Below, one piece after another: positions 7,817 to 16,012 of a stretch of DNA of 64,000 nt; position 1 is the first letter of the stretch, and every line of letters begins with the position of its first letter. A program made the translations under genes and the position numbers. The notes under the pieces were generated by a model. It saw nothing but the letters and a program-made list of their open reading frames with translations. It had not been told where the DNA came from and ran no database searches. Origin of the DNA: Azospirillum ramasamyi (GTDB lineage: Bacteria > Pseudomonadota > Alphaproteobacteria > Azospirillales > Azospirillaceae); NCBI RefSeq assembly GCF_003233655.1, contig NZ_CP029833.1:62001-126000 (forward strand), in the 5' to 3' direction.

Positions 7817-9010
7817 ATGACCGCAGCCACATTGCCCGCAGAGGGATCGGTATCCGTCCGGCTGTGGCTCGACGGCAAAACGGGCGCCGGCACCATCATC
7901 TGCCGGGCCGAGGTCGCCACCCGCCGCCCGCGCGCCGTCGCCGCCCTGGTCGGCCGCCGGACGGACGAGGCGGTGCGGCTGGCTCCCCTGCTGTTCAGCC
8001 TGTGCGGAACCGCGCAGGCCCTGGCCGTCGCCCGCGCCTGCGAAGCGGCTCTGGGCATCGACGCAGGCGCGCAGGAAACCGCAAGAAACCTGCTGACCGA
8101 CGCCGAGGCGCTGGACAGCCATGGCTGGCAGGCGGTCGTCGAATGGCCGGCGCGCCTTGGCGCTCCGCCGCGGCCGGCCGCCCTGCGCGGCTTGCGCCAG
8201 GCGGTGTCCGCGGTCATGCCGGCGCTCTATCCCGGCAAGGACGGGTTGCGGCCGGGCGGCGGCGGCCTGCGGCCCGACGCGGCGGCCCTGCGCGATGCAC
8301 TGGACCGGATGAATGGCTGGCTGGCGGCGGAGGTCTTCGCCGGAGCGCCGCCACGGGATGCCGACGACCTCGCCCGCTGGGCCGGGCTTGGCGCCAGCGA
8401 CGCGGCGCGTCTGGCCGCCCGGCTGCTGCACCCGGAGCTGGCAAGCTGGGGAGCGGGCGGCACGTCCCTTCTGAGGGAAAGCCGGCCGGACTGGTTCGCC
8501 GCGGCGCTGGCCGGCGATCCGGCCTTCGCCACCCGGCCGCGGCACGACGGCGGCCCGGCGCTGACCGGCCCACTGGAACGTCAGGCGGCGCACCCGCTGG
8601 TGGTTTCGGTGACGGACCGCTTCGGCGACGGTCTGGCCCGGCTGTTCGCGGCGCGTCTCGCCGATCTGGCGGAATTGCCGCGGCGGATGGAGGCGGCCAT
8701 CGCCGGCCTGTGCCCGGCCGAACCGGCCATGGCGGCGGGTCGGGCGGGTCAGGCGCCGGGCTCGGGCTGCGGCGTGGCGGAGACGGCGCGCGGGCGGCTC
8801 GCCCACTGGCTGCGGCTGGACGAGGCCGGGCGGATCGCCGATGCCCGCATGGTGGCGCCGACCGACTGGAACTTCGCCGCCGACGGCCCGCTGGCGCGCG
8901 GACTGGCCGGCGCCCGGGTGCGCGGCCGGGACGATGCGGCGGAACGGGCGCGGCTGTTGGTCGCGATGCTCGACCCCTGCGTCGCCTGCGGCATAGAGGT
9001 ACACGAATGA
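7817..9010 (+). CDS. hupK: HupK-like hydrogenase assembly protein
   Basis: A 397-residue protein related to the large subunit of [NiFe] hydrogenase; HupK-family proteins are thought to act as a scaffold when the NiFe cofactor is built or delivered. The C-terminal DPCVACGIEVHE mimics the DPCLACAVH metal-binding end of the large subunit, while the N-terminal CxxC pair is absent (RRTDEAVRLAPLLFSLCGTAQA keeps only one Cys). GRLAHWLRLDEAGRIADARMV matches the large-subunit core. Start chosen at ATG giving MTAATLP; the open frame upstream is not coding. It heads the run to hypB, hypC and hypE. Confidence 0.82.
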   Translation: MTAATLPAEGSVSVRLWLDGKTGAGTIICRAEVATRRPRAVAALVGRRTDEAVRLAPLLFSLCGTAQALAVARACEAALGIDAGAQETARNLLTDAEALDSHGWQAVVEWPARLGAPPRPAALRGLRQAVSAVMPALYPGKDGLRPGGGGLRPDAAALRDALDRMNGWLAAEVFAGAPPRDADDLARWAGLGASDAARLAARLLHPELASWGAGGTSLLRESRPDWFAAALAGDPAFATRPRHDGGPALTGPLERQAAHPLVVSVTDRFGDGLARLFAARLADLAELPRRMEAAIAGLCPAEPAMAAGRAGQAPGSGCGVAETARGRLAHWLRLDEAGRIADARMVAPTDWNFAADGPLARGLAGARVRGRDDAAERARLLVAMLDPCVACGIEVHE

Positions 9011-9103
9011 CGAGCACTTGCCGAAGCGGGCGGCCGGGACGATGATGCTCCGCCGAACGGATAGGGCGTATGCCATGCGGATCGAAGAGTGGGAGAGCGT
9101 GTG

Positions 9104-10147
9104 ATGTGCACGGTTTGCGGATGTGGCGAAGGCGAAACCCGGATCGACGGCAAGGCCGCCGATGCCGAGCATGAGCATATCGGCCCGGACGGCAAGGTCT
9201 ACCGCCACCGCCATGGCGAGGGCCACGGCGCGACGCACCACCATGCCCACCACCATCACGACGACACCCACGAACATGTCGCCCCCGACGGCACGGTGTT
9301 CCGCCACAGCCACAGCGGTCATGGGCACCACGATCATGATCACGCGCACGACCATGGCCATGGCCATGGGCATGACCACGCCCACACGCATCACCACCAC
9401 CGTCCCGACCGCCCCGACGCCATCGACGGCGGCGCCGCGCTGAACCAGCCGCGGCTGATCACACTCGAACGCGACATCCTGGCGAAGAACGACGCGCTGG
9501 CCGACATCAACCGCCGCCGCTTCGCCGGGCGCGGGGTGTTCGTGCTGAACCTGATGTCCAGCCCCGGTTCGGGCAAGACCACCCTGCTGACCCGCAGCCT
9601 GACCGACCTGAAGGGCCGCTTTCCGGTCGCGGTGATCGAAGGCGACCAGCAGACCAGCTTCGACGCCGACCGCATCCGCGCCACCGGCACCCCGGCGGTG
9701 CAGGTCAACACCGGCAAGGGCTGCCACCTCGACGCCTCCATGGTGGCGCAGGCCGCCGACAAGCTGGCCGCCGAGGGCGGATTCGCCGAGGATGGCGTCC
9801 TGTTCGTCGAGAATGTCGGCAATCTGGTCTGCCCCGCCGGCTTCGACCTGGGCGAGACCCACCGCGTCGTCGTGCTGTCGGTGACGGAGGGGGAGGACAA
9901 GCCCCTGAAATACCCGGACATGTTCGTCCGCGCCGACCTGCTGATCGTCAACAAGATCGACCTGCTGCCCCATCTGACCTTCGATGTGGAGCGGATGATC
10001 GGCTATGCCCAGCGCCTGAACCCGTCGCTGGCGGTGATCCAGCTGTCGGCCACCACCGGCCAGGGATTGGAGGAGTGGTACGACTGGATCGCCGACGGGC
10101 TGGCGGAAGCCCGCGCGTCCCACGCCGCCCCCACATTTGCTGATTGA
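9104..10147 (+). CDS. hypB: Hydrogenase nickel incorporation GTPase HypB
   Basis: SIMIBI-class GTPase that delivers nickel to the hydrogenase large subunit. The 347-residue product starts with the high-affinity nickel motif MCTVCGCG, continues with a very His-rich tail (about 24-100), then the P-loop SSPGSGKTTLL (152-162), the DxD-like EGDQQTSFDADRI region and NKIDLL G4 motif. The His-rich part contains two copies of an EHxxPDGxVxRHxH module (24-37 and 57-70), typical of HypB proteins that also store nickel. The ATG overlaps the stop of a nine-codon frame (9075-9104, TGATG), which may couple its translation. hypC follows 17 bp later. Confidence 0.97.
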   Translation: MCTVCGCGEGETRIDGKAADAEHEHIGPDGKVYRHRHGEGHGATHHHAHHHHDDTHEHVAPDGTVFRHSHSGHGHHDHDHAHDHGHGHGHDHAHTHHHHRPDRPDAIDGGAALNQPRLITLERDILAKNDALADINRRRFAGRGVFVLNLMSSPGSGKTTLLTRSLTDLKGRFPVAVIEGDQQTSFDADRIRATGTPAVQVNTGKGCHLDASMVAQAADKLAAEGGFAEDGVLFVENVGNLVCPAGFDLGETHRVVVLSVTEGEDKPLKYPDMFVRADLLIVNKIDLLPHLTFDVERMIGYAQRLNPSLAVIQLSATTGQGLEEWYDWIADGLAEARASHAAPTFAD

Positions 10148-10164
10148 CCGGAAGGACCGCCGCC

Positions 10165-10410
10165 ATGTGCCTTGCCGTTCCCGCCCTGGTCACCGCCCTG
10201 CTGCCCGACGAGCGCGCCACCGTCAGCCTGGGCGGCGTCACCTCCACCTGCTCGCTGGAACTGGTGGAGGGCGTCGCCGTCGGCGATTACGTGATCGTCC
10301 ATGTCGGCTACGCCCTGTCCCGCCTCGACGCCGAGGAAGCCGAGCGAACGCTCGCTCTCCTGGCCGAGGTCGCGCAGGCGGAAGCTGAAGGCGCCGAAGC
10401 CGCGGCCTGA
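10165..10410 (+). CDS. hypC: Hydrogenase maturation chaperone HypC
   Basis: Small chaperone that carries the Fe(CN)2CO unit with HypD and binds the large-subunit precursor. The 81-residue product has the essential N-terminal MCLAVP, where Cys2 is the working residue after Met removal, and the HypC/HupF beta-barrel motif VGDYVIVHVGYALSRLDAEEAE. It lies between hypB (17 bp upstream) and hypE (52 bp downstream). Its usual partner hypD is not next to it in this window, although hypD normally sits between hypC and hypE. Confidence 0.96.
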   Translation: MCLAVPALVTALLPDERATVSLGGVTSTCSLELVEGVAVGDYVIVHVGYALSRLDAEEAERTLALLAEVAQAEAEGAEAAA

Positions 10411-10462
10411 CCCGCGCACGTCATTCCCCCCACACACCCGCCGACCACCCGGACCACCCGCC

Positions 10463-11509
10463 ATGACCGACCGCCGCCTGTTCACCCGCAAGCTCGACAT
10501 CGCCCGCGGGGCGGTGGACATGACCCATGGGTCGGGCGGAAAGGCGATGGCGCAGCTGGTGCGAGAACTGTTCGCCGCCGCCTTCGCCAACCCGTATCTC
10601 GACCAGGGCAACGATCAGGCCGCCTTCGACGTGCCGGGCGGGCGCATGGTGATGACGACCGACGGCTTCGTCGTCTCGCCGCTGTTCTTCCCCGGCGGCG
10701 ACATCGGCTCGCTGGCGGTCCACGGCACGGTGAACGACGTCGCCATGGCCGGCGCCGTGCCGCTGCACCTGACCGCCGGCTTCATCATAGAAGAGGGCTT
10801 CCCGCTGGCCGACCTGAAGCGGGTGGTCGACAGCATGGCCGCCGCGGCGCGCGAGGCCGGGGTTGCCATCGTGTCGGGCGACACCAAGGTTGTGGAGCGC
10901 GGCAAGGGCGACGGCATCTTCATCACCACCTCCGGCATCGGCATGGTGCCGCCGGGCGTCGCCCCCTCCGGCGACCGGGCGCGGCCGGGCGACGTCATCC
11001 TTGTCAGCGGCACCATGGGCGACCATGGCGTCGCCATCATGTCGACCCGCGACAATCTAGGGTTCGAGACGGCGATCCTCTCCGACAGCGCGGCGCTGAA
11101 CGGTCTGGTCGCGGCGATGGTGGCGGCGGTGCCCGGCGTCCATGTGCTGCGCGATCCCACCCGCGGCGGGCTGGCGACGACGCTGAACGAGATCGCCCAC
11201 CAGTCCGGCGTCGGCATGAGGCTGCGCGAGGCCGACATCCCCGTTCGGGCGGAAGTCACCGCCGCCTGCGAATTATTGGGTCTGGATCCGCTCTACGCCG
11301 CCAACGAAGGTAAGCTGATCGCGATCTGCGCGGCGGAGGAGCGTGACCGGATGCTCGCCGCCATGCGCGGCCACCCTCTGGGACGGGATGCCGCCTGCAT
11401 CGGATGTGTGGTGGAGGACCCCCATCGATTCGTTCAAATGGAGACCCGCTTCGGCGGCCGCCGGATCGTGGATTGGCTGACCGGAGAGCAGCTTCCCCGG
11501 ATCTGCTGA
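10463..11509 (+). CDS. hypE: Carbamoyl dehydratase HypE
   Basis: PurM-like ATP-dependent enzyme that dehydrates the thiocarbamoyl group on its own C-terminal cysteine to a thiocyanate, the source of the cyanide ligands of [NiFe] hydrogenase. The 348-residue product has the N-terminal MTHGSGGKAMAQLV, the NDVAMAGAVPLHLTAGFIIEEG core, the glycine-rich SGTMGDHGVAIMSTR and the catalytic C-terminal PRIC. Start at ATG giving MTDRRLF. Last gene of the hydrogenase maturation run; hypA, hypD and hypF are not in the window. Confidence 0.97.
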   Translation: MTDRRLFTRKLDIARGAVDMTHGSGGKAMAQLVRELFAAAFANPYLDQGNDQAAFDVPGGRMVMTTDGFVVSPLFFPGGDIGSLAVHGTVNDVAMAGAVPLHLTAGFIIEEGFPLADLKRVVDSMAAAAREAGVAIVSGDTKVVERGKGDGIFITTSGIGMVPPGVAPSGDRARPGDVILVSGTMGDHGVAIMSTRDNLGFETAILSDSAALNGLVAAMVAAVPGVHVLRDPTRGGLATTLNEIAHQSGVGMRLREADIPVRAEVTAACELLGLDPLYAANEGKLIAICAAEERDRMLAAMRGHPLGRDAACIGCVVEDPHRFVQMETRFGGRRIVDWLTGEQLPRIC

Positions 11510-11642
11510 CCCGTACCGGCGGGCTAACTCACCCTTTCCAATCGTCCCGTCCCATTGGCAGGACCCCTTTCGCGCGCTGGCCGTTGCCTCTCTCGGATGA
11601 TCCTATGCCCTGACCAGAGACGTTCAGCGACGAGAGAATATT

Positions 11643-12365
11643 ATGGCGTTGTCCAACATCGCCCTTTTGGGCGCTCCCCGTCTGGACCCCGGCCGCATGG
11701 CCGGGACCCGGTCGGCGATGCAGGCGATGGACCGGCTTCCCGGTTGCCCACCCCTGCACAGGCATCGCGTCAAGCGTGCCTTCGACATCGTCGGCTCCCT
11801 GGGGCTGCTCGCCTTGTTCGGGCCGCTGATGCTTGTGCTGGCCTGGATGGTGGCCCGCGACGGCGGGCCCGCGGTGTTCGGCCACCGGCGCATCGGCGCC
11901 GACGGACGGTCCTTCACCTGCCTGAAGTTCCGCTCGATGGTGGTGAACTCCGCCGAGGTGCTGGAGCGGCTGCTCGCCACCGACGAGACGGCGCGCACCG
12001 AATGGCTGACGGCGCGCAAGCTGCGCAACGACCCGCGCATCACCCGGGTCGGCCGCTTCCTGCGCAAGTCGAGCCTGGACGAGCTGCCGCAGCTGTTCAA
12101 CGTCCTGCGCGGCGACATGAGCCTGGTCGGCCCCCGCCCGATCATCGACGACGAGGTTCCCTATTACCGCGCCTGCTTTCCCTTCTACACCCGCTGCCGC
12201 CCCGGCCTGACCGGGCTGTGGCAGGTCAGCGGCCGCAGCGACGTCGATTACGTGCGCCGCGTCCAGCTCGACACCGCCTATGTGGTGGGCTGGAGCTTCT
12301 GGACGGACATCGGCATCATGCTGCGCACCGTGCGGGTGGTGGTGAAGGGCAGCGGCGCCTACTGA
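11643..12365 (+). CDS. Undecaprenyl-phosphate sugar-1-phosphate transferase
   Basis: Membrane enzyme that moves a sugar-1-phosphate from a nucleotide sugar to undecaprenyl phosphate, the first step of an exopolysaccharide repeat unit (ExoY/WcaJ-like, bacterial sugar transferase family). The 240-residue product has the catalytic start KRAFDIVGS, one membrane segment, then HRRIGADGRSFTCLKFRSMV, DELPQLFNVLRGDMSLVGPRP and a C-terminal YYRACFPFYTRCRPGLTGLW region. It is of the short ExoY type without extra N-terminal helices. It stands alone, 133 bp after hypE, with no other polysaccharide genes nearby, so the polymer is unknown. Confidence 0.9.
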   Translation: MALSNIALLGAPRLDPGRMAGTRSAMQAMDRLPGCPPLHRHRVKRAFDIVGSLGLLALFGPLMLVLAWMVARDGGPAVFGHRRIGADGRSFTCLKFRSMVVNSAEVLERLLATDETARTEWLTARKLRNDPRITRVGRFLRKSSLDELPQLFNVLRGDMSLVGPRPIIDDEVPYYRACFPFYTRCRPGLTGLWQVSGRSDVDYVRRVQLDTAYVVGWSFWTDIGIMLRTVRVVVKGSGAY

Positions 12366-12676
12366 CCGTCCTTCTTCCACTCTCCGAAAGCACTCATCCC
12401 TTCACACCGGCCGCGCGTCCCATCCGGGCGCGCGACATTGCTGTCTGCGCACACCATTTCCGGTAAGGGAAGCCGGCGGCCGTCACTTGGCGGCCGTCCT
12501 CCGCGACTGTGCCTGCCGCATGACACTCTTGCCGAAACCGGGGTGCACTTTGAGAATGGCGGAACGACGTGCTAGGGTCGTGCCAACCGGCAAAACCCCA
12601 ACCGGCGAAACACTGGTATAAGTGAACGATGAGCGTAAGACCGCCGGCTGGACCGGCCAGTCAAGAGGGGCCTAGG
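12366..12676. other. Intergenic 311 bp with short tandem repeat
   Basis: No gene is seen. It contains a 15-bp imperfect tandem repeat (12583-12597 and 12598-12612; CCAACCGGCAAAACC then CCAACCGGCGAAACA, 13 of 15 identical) 65 bp before the S41 protease start, and a TATAAG hexamer at 12617-12622 that may be part of its promoter. GGCGGCCGTC also occurs twice nearby. Confidence 0.5.
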
Positions 12677-14104
12677 ATGGCGAAGCTGCTGGCTGCCTTG
12701 CTGCTGATGATGGTGGCGATCGGGCCCGCCTGCGCCGTGGCGCCCGCCAGCCGCGCCGACACCGTCGCGGCGCTCGACCGCTACCGCACCGATTTCGCGA
12801 AGATCCGCGGCTACGGCTCCCTGTCTTCCGCCGACCGCAACTACGTCCTCTTTTCCGACGCCATGCGCCGCGTTCTGACGGAACATGTGAAGCCCTTCGA
12901 CCCGCAGATGCTGGTCGACAAGGCGGAGGACGGGCTGAAGAAGAAGAAGGCGGAGAACCCGCGCGCCAGCGACCGCGTGCTGACCGAAGCGGCGCTGGAC
13001 AGCATGCTGAGCTCGCTCGACCCCTATTCCAGCTTTCTCGACAGCGAACGCTACCGCTACCTGCGCGAACAGACCCAGGGCGAGTTCGGCGGTCTCGGCA
13101 TCGAGGTGACGATGGACGAGGAAAGCGGCCTGATCAAGGTCGTCTCCCCCATCGACGGCTCGCCCGCCGCCCGCGCCGGGCTGCGCAGCGGCGACCTGAT
13201 CGCCCGCATCGACGACGTGGCCGTCAAGGGACTGAACCTGCACGACGCCGTCGCCCGCATGCGCGGCCCGGTCGGCAGCTCCGTCGCCCTGTCGATCCGC
13301 CGCCCGCCGGCGACCGACGCCAACACCCGCGTCTCGCTGACCCGCGCCATCGTCAAGATCCAGCCCGTCCGCTACCGGCTGGAGGGCAATGTCGCCTATG
13401 TCCGCATCGCCACCTTCAACCAGTCCACCTCCTCGGCGCTGGACGCGGCGATCGAGGACATGCGCCGGCAGGCGAAGGGCCGGCTGACCGGCGCCGTCAT
13501 CGACCTGCGCAACAACCCCGGCGGCCTGCTGGAGCAGGCGGTGCAGGTGGCCGACCGCTTCCTGGAGACGGTGGACATCGTGTCCGTCCGCGGCCGCGAC
13601 CCGGAGGAATCCCGCTCCTACCGCGGCACCTCGGGCGACCTGCTGGCCGGGCTGCCGGTGGTGGTGCTGATCAACAGCGGCTCGGCATCCGCGTCGGAGA
13701 TCGTGGCGGGCGCCCTGCAGGACCATCACCGGGCGCTGCTGTTCGGCTCCCGCTCCTACGGCAAGGGGTCGGTTCAGACGATCTCCTCGCTCAGCGCCGA
13801 CACCGGCATCCGCCTGACCACCGCCCGCTACTACCGCCCATCGGGGGCGCTGGTGGACTGCTTCGGCGTCTCGCCGAACCTGGAGGTCAAACCGACCCAC
13901 GGCAACACCGAGGAAACCCACCCGGATCCCGCCACCTGCGACGCCAATGCCCCGACCCCGCCCAAGCCGCAGGTCTGGATGGCGGAGGACATGTGCCCCG
14001 ACGTGATGGACAAGGCCCCGCGCCCCGACGACGACCGTCCGCTGGAATGCGCCGTCTCCGCCATCCGCAACCGCCTGACCGGCACCCTGGCCGGCGGGGA
14101 GTGA
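12677..14104 (+). CDS. S41 family C-terminal processing peptidase
   Basis: Periplasmic serine protease of the CtpA/Prc family that trims or degrades proteins from the C-terminus. The 475-residue product has a signal peptide (MAKLLAALLLMMVAIGPACA), a helical region (35-125), a PDZ domain (about 135-210) with FGGLGIEVTMDEESG, and the S41 core: AVIDLRNNPGGLL (273-285), the serine region GSASASEIVAGAL (335-347) and the Lys in SYGKGSVQ (360-367). An extra Cys-containing C-terminal segment (about 420-475) follows. Start chosen at the ATG behind AAGAGGGG; an upstream ATG would remove the signal peptide. Confidence 0.92.
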   Translation: MAKLLAALLLMMVAIGPACAVAPASRADTVAALDRYRTDFAKIRGYGSLSSADRNYVLFSDAMRRVLTEHVKPFDPQMLVDKAEDGLKKKKAENPRASDRVLTEAALDSMLSSLDPYSSFLDSERYRYLREQTQGEFGGLGIEVTMDEESGLIKVVSPIDGSPAARAGLRSGDLIARIDDVAVKGLNLHDAVARMRGPVGSSVALSIRRPPATDANTRVSLTRAIVKIQPVRYRLEGNVAYVRIATFNQSTSSALDAAIEDMRRQAKGRLTGAVIDLRNNPGGLLEQAVQVADRFLETVDIVSVRGRDPEESRSYRGTSGDLLAGLPVVVLINSGSASASEIVAGALQDHHRALLFGSRSYGKGSVQTISSLSADTGIRLTTARYYRPSGALVDCFGVSPNLEVKPTHGNTEETHPDPATCDANAPTPPKPQVWMAEDMCPDVMDKAPRPDDDRPLECAVSAIRNRLTGTLAGGE

Positions 14105-14119
14105 GTCAGGTCTGAGCTC

Positions 14120-14141
14120 CCCTCTCCCCGAGGGGAGAGGG
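14120..14141. terminator. Perfect hairpin between convergent genes
   Basis: CCCTCTCCCC and GGGGAGAGGG form a perfect 10-bp stem around GA, followed on the plus strand by CGTTTTCC. It sits 16 bp after the S41 protease stop and just before the end of the phosphopantetheinyl transferase gene, so it can serve as a shared terminator. A related sequence lies at 54565-54599. Confidence 0.7.
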
Positions 14142-14148
14142 CGTTTTC

Positions 14149-14913
14149 CTATCCCACGAACCCCTCATCCATCACCCGCGTCTCCACCGTCCAGCCGGTG
14201 CCATGCGCCGCGATGGCGGCGACGGTGTCCGGCAGAACCCGGCAGTCGAACAGGCTCCAGTCGCCCGGCACGCCGACTTCGCCGCGCAGCCCCTCGCCGA
14301 TCTCCAGCAGGGCCGGCGGCGCGCCCGGTGTCACCTCCACCGCGAACTCGTCGAGCGGCATCGACAGCCCGACGCCGGCCGCCTTGATGAATGCCTCCTT
14401 CCGCGTCCAGGCCAGCAGGAACCCCTCGTCCCGCCGATCCGGCGCCAACCGCTGCAGGGCGGACCGCTCGGCCGCATGGAAGAAGCGGTCGGCGATGCCG
14501 TCGGCGCTTTCGATCGGGCGCAGCCGCTCGATGTCGACGCCGATCCGCCCCTCCGCCGCCACCGCGATGGCAAGGCTGTCCTCGCTGTCGCTGAGGTTGA
14601 AGGCGGGACCGCCGGGCAGCGCCGGCTTGCCGTGCGTTCCGTAGTCGAAGACCAGCCCCGCCGGATCGCGGCCGGTGCAGCGCCCCAGCAACAGCCGCAG
14701 CAGCCCGCGGCGCAGCACGAAGCGGTCGGTCAGCCGTTCCATCACAAACCGGTCCGCACGCTCCACCTCGTCGGCGGAGAGCAGGGCGCGAAACGCCGCC
14801 TTGTGCGCGGCCAGTCCCGACAGATCGGCGAACCAGACGCGGACGGTTCCGGGCCTCGGGACATAGTCGCCGGCACGCCCGCCCGGCGGCTCCGCGATGA
14901 TTGCGTCATGCAT
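14149..14913 (-). CDS. 4'-phosphopantetheinyl transferase (Sfp type)
   Basis: Transfers the phosphopantetheine arm of CoA to a serine on carrier proteins of fatty acid, polyketide or peptide synthases. The 254-residue product is of Sfp size and has IGVDIE (124-129) and the WTRKEAFIKAAG magnesium/CoA motif (169-180). The N-terminal domain motif usually FNLSHS reads FNLSDS here, so the conserved His that contacts the CoA phosphate is Asp. No carrier-protein synthase is adjacent; the ACP-like protein at the start of the window is one possible client, by inference only. Confidence 0.9.
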   Translation of the reverse strand: MHDAIIAEPPGGRAGDYVPRPGTVRVWFADLSGLAAHKAAFRALLSADEVERADRFVMERLTDRFVLRRGLLRLLLGRCTGRDPAGLVFDYGTHGKPALPGGPAFNLSDSEDSLAIAVAAEGRIGVDIERLRPIESADGIADRFFHAAERSALQRLAPDRRDEGFLLAWTRKEAFIKAAGVGLSMPLDEFAVEVTPGAPPALLEIGEGLRGEVGVPGDWSLFDCRVLPDTVAAIAAHGTGWTVETRVMDEGFVG

Positions 14914-15018
14914 CGGACAGCGGTCCTCCCTCTTGAATTAGCGCCCTGGTTCCGGCAGGGGTTTCGGGTATCATGCGCGCCTCTCGCATCCGCCCCCCTG
15001 CATCCGGACCAGGATCCC

Positions 15019-15999
15019 ATGGTTGACACCGCCCTGCTCGCCCCGCACCTGACCAACGTTCTTCGCGACGCCTTCATCCCGGAGCTGCCCAATCATTACC
15101 GCGGCAAGGTGCGTGAAAACTACGACCTTCCGGACGGCAGGCGCATCCTGATCACCACCGACCGGCTGTCGGCCTTCGACCGCGCCCTGACCGCCATCCC
15201 CTTCAAGGGGCAGGTGCTGACCCAGACCGCGCGCTTCTGGTTCGAGGCGACGAAGGACATCTGCGCCAACCACGTCCTGGAATACCCCGATCCCAACGTG
15301 GTGGTGGCGAAGCGGCTGACCATCATGCCGGTCGAGGTCGTGGTCCGCGATTACATGGCGGGCACCACCGGCACCTCGATCTGGTCGATGTACAAGCAGG
15401 GCCGGCGCGAGATGTACGGCCACATCTTCCCCGACGGGCTGCGCCAGAACCAGAAGCTGGGCACCCCGATCATCACGCCGACCACCAAGGCCTTCGACGC
15501 CGGCCATGACGAGGAACTGACCGCGACCGAGATCGTGGAGCGCAACCTGCTGACCCGCGCCCAGTGGGACGAGGTGTCGGACAAGGCGCTGGCCCTGTTC
15601 GCCCGCGGCCAGGAGATGGCGGCGGAACGCGGCCTGATCCTGGTCGACACCAAGTACGAGTTCGGCTTCGACGAGGACGGCAACATCCTGCTTGCCGACG
15701 AGATCCACACCCCCGACAGCTCGCGCTACTGGTTCGCCGGCAGCTATCAGGAGCGGTTCGAGGCCGGCGAGAAGCCGGAGAGCTTCGACAAGGATTTCGT
15801 CCGCAACTGGGTCGTCGCCCGCTGCGATCCCTACACCCAGGACGTTCCGGAAATCCCCGCCGACGTGGTGCTGGAAGCCGCCCGCGTCTACATCGAAGCC
15901 GGCGAGACCATCACCGGCCGCCCGTTCGAGGTGCCGGCGACCGCCGTCCCGGTGCTCGACCGCATCCGCGCCAATCTGGCGCCCTACTTCACCAAGTAA
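15019..15999 (+). CDS. purC: Phosphoribosylaminoimidazole-succinocarboxamide synthase
   Basis: ATP-dependent SAICAR synthetase, joining aspartate to CAIR in de novo purine synthesis. The 326-residue product is of the longer, yeast-like type. It shows the N-terminal YRGKVRENYDLPDGRRILITTDRLSAFD split motif (start about residue 27), the substrate region VVVRDYMAGTTGTSIW, and the C-terminal DTKYEFGFDEDGNILLADEIHTPDSSRYW signature, here cited as separate pieces: DTKYEFG and DEIHTPDSSR. Start at ATG giving MVDTALL. Thirteen bases separate it from the next dehydrogenase gene. Confidence 0.96.
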   Translation: MVDTALLAPHLTNVLRDAFIPELPNHYRGKVRENYDLPDGRRILITTDRLSAFDRALTAIPFKGQVLTQTARFWFEATKDICANHVLEYPDPNVVVAKRLTIMPVEVVVRDYMAGTTGTSIWSMYKQGRREMYGHIFPDGLRQNQKLGTPIITPTTKAFDAGHDEELTATEIVERNLLTRAQWDEVSDKALALFARGQEMAAERGLILVDTKYEFGFDEDGNILLADEIHTPDSSRYWFAGSYQERFEAGEKPESFDKDFVRNWVVARCDPYTQDVPEIPADVVLEAARVYIEAGETITGRPFEVPATAVPVLDRIRANLAPYFTK

Positions 16000-16012
16000 G
16001 AGGGCGGGCTCC

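Noticed and set aside
6644..10123. A very long minus-strand open frame opposite hupK and hypB
   Set aside because: Only the part up to 7507 codes for a recognisable protein; the rest is GC-rich antisense sequence rich in Gly/Arg/Ala/Val with no family match, covering hupK and hypB, which are clearly real.
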